DNA of 64,000 nucleotides from Spirosoma aerolatum (lineage in GTDB: Bacteria > Bacteroidota > Bacteroidia > Cytophagales > Spirosomataceae). The DNA lies in NCBI RefSeq assembly GCF_002056795.1, contig NZ_CP020104.1, positions 1,499,001 through 1,563,000 of the forward strand, written 5' to 3'. A program made the position numbers and the translations under genes. Each line of letters starts with the position of its first letter. The first letter of the stretch is position 1. Below, piece by piece: positions 63,732 to 64,000 of the stretch. Under the pieces are notes generated by a model. That model did no database searches and had not been told where the DNA came from. It was given only the letters and a program-made list of their open reading frames with translations.

Positions 63732-64000
63732 TTAAAGTGAAACCCCCCGCTTCCAGGGAATGAAATCATCTTGCCCCAGTCGTTCGGCCTGGGTTGTTTC
63801 TTCGCCCGATGCGAGCCGGATGATGTATTCCAGCATAGCGTCGGCATTCTGCTCAATGGTTTGTTCGCCATCGATGATTGGCCCACTGTCGAAGTCAATT
63901 ACATCAGGCATCCGGTTTTTAAGAGTCGTATTGGTTGATACTTTTACCACCGGGCAAATTGGGTTACCTGTTGGCGTGCCCAGTCCGGTCGTAAAGACGA
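63732..64000 (-). CDS. UxaA-family (altronate/galactarate dehydratase-like) enzyme, C-terminal part
   Basis: The frame is open through the window end, so only the C-terminal 89 residues are present. The GLGTPTGNPICPVVKVSTN segment and MPDVIDFDSGPIIDG then DFIPWKRGVSL are the C-terminal signature of UxaA/GarD dehydratases and of hydrolases in L-fucose-type pathways. It is transcribed toward the SDR gene and may form a sugar-acid degradation unit with it. Reaction not determined by this fragment. Confidence 0.88.
   Translation of the reverse strand, partial: VFTTGLGTPTGNPICPVVKVSTNTTLKNRMPDVIDFDSGPIIDGEQTIEQNADAMLEYIIRLASGEETTQAERLGQDDFIPWKRGVSL

Overview
The window looks like chromosome from a Bacteroidota member of the Cytophagales, most like Spirosoma and relatives. 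The grounds are family content (DUF1080, DUF2911, DUF4230, M61 and M1 peptidases, GH2/GH5/GH20-type hydrolases, YqgE, SnoaL-like proteins, a UxaA/SDR pair), the near absence of Shine-Dalgarno sequences, a TAnnTTTG-type -7 element before hemA, and roughly balanced base composition. This taxonomic call is inference from gene content; no rRNA or tRNA gene was seen.

Layout. 1-9.5 kb: MtfA-like peptidase (cut by the window start), DUF1080 and DUF3592 proteins, VOC protein, two MFS exporters, M61 peptidase, glycine-zipper protein and a SnoaL-like lipoprotein. 9.7-18.7 kb: arylamine N-acetyltransferase, M1 peptidase, a PIN toxin-antitoxin pair, a DUF892 ferritin-like protein, and a gntP-ggt pair. 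18.8-25.4 kb: GH5 enzyme, secreted TIM-barrel isomerase, and a metB-like/class A beta-lactamase-like/VanX-like operon facing a second class A-type serine hydrolase. 25.4-29.0 kb: an accessory island of three minus-strand genes separated by imperfect palindromes that read like integron attC sites, with no integrase in view. 29.0-37.3 kb: AraC/ester-cyclase/YciI operon, an HGSNAT-like acyltransferase with a GH20-like enzyme, tandem MFS paralogues and a sialate O-acetylesterase-type enzyme. 37.5-42.3 kb: two multi-TM GT-C-like proteins flanking a dolichol-phosphate-mannose-synthase-like GT2. 42.4-49.3 kb: isolated nuoA-X-nuoB, outer-membrane barrel, YqgE, a SorA/SorB-like sulfite oxidase with cytochrome c, DUF4230 and hemA. 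49.5-58.8 kb: histidine kinase, lipoprotein, LuxE-like acyl-protein synthetase, sigma54-type response regulator without a Fis domain, GH2 beta-galactosidase, esterase and DUF2911. 58.8-64 kb: frameshifted nuclease-like gene, uvrB, membrane protein, GNAT, SDR and the C-terminal part of a UxaA-family enzyme running off the end.

How the genes fit together. Most of the window is housekeeping and saprophytic: secreted hydrolases, peptidases and exporters. Coherent units are the SorAB-like sulfite oxidation pair, the polyprenyl-phosphate-hexose type glycosylation cluster (37.5-41.4 kb), the cell-wall operon (21.2-24.3 kb), the SDR/UxaA sugar-acid pair and the PIN toxin-antitoxin pair.

Structure beyond genes. 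Intergenic regions carry an unusual number of very long, nearly perfect hairpins: a 50-bp spacerless palindrome holding both stop codons of two convergent genes, 35-bp perfect arms reaching into coding sequence, 32-bp perfect arms just before the NAT start, 33/35-bp arms before nuoA, and a 29-bp pair inside the SDR/UxaA unit. Together with the attC-like cassette array, a class A beta-lactamase-like protein with isoleucine at the Glu166 position, and a one-base frameshift in a nuclease-like gene, these are the most notable observations.
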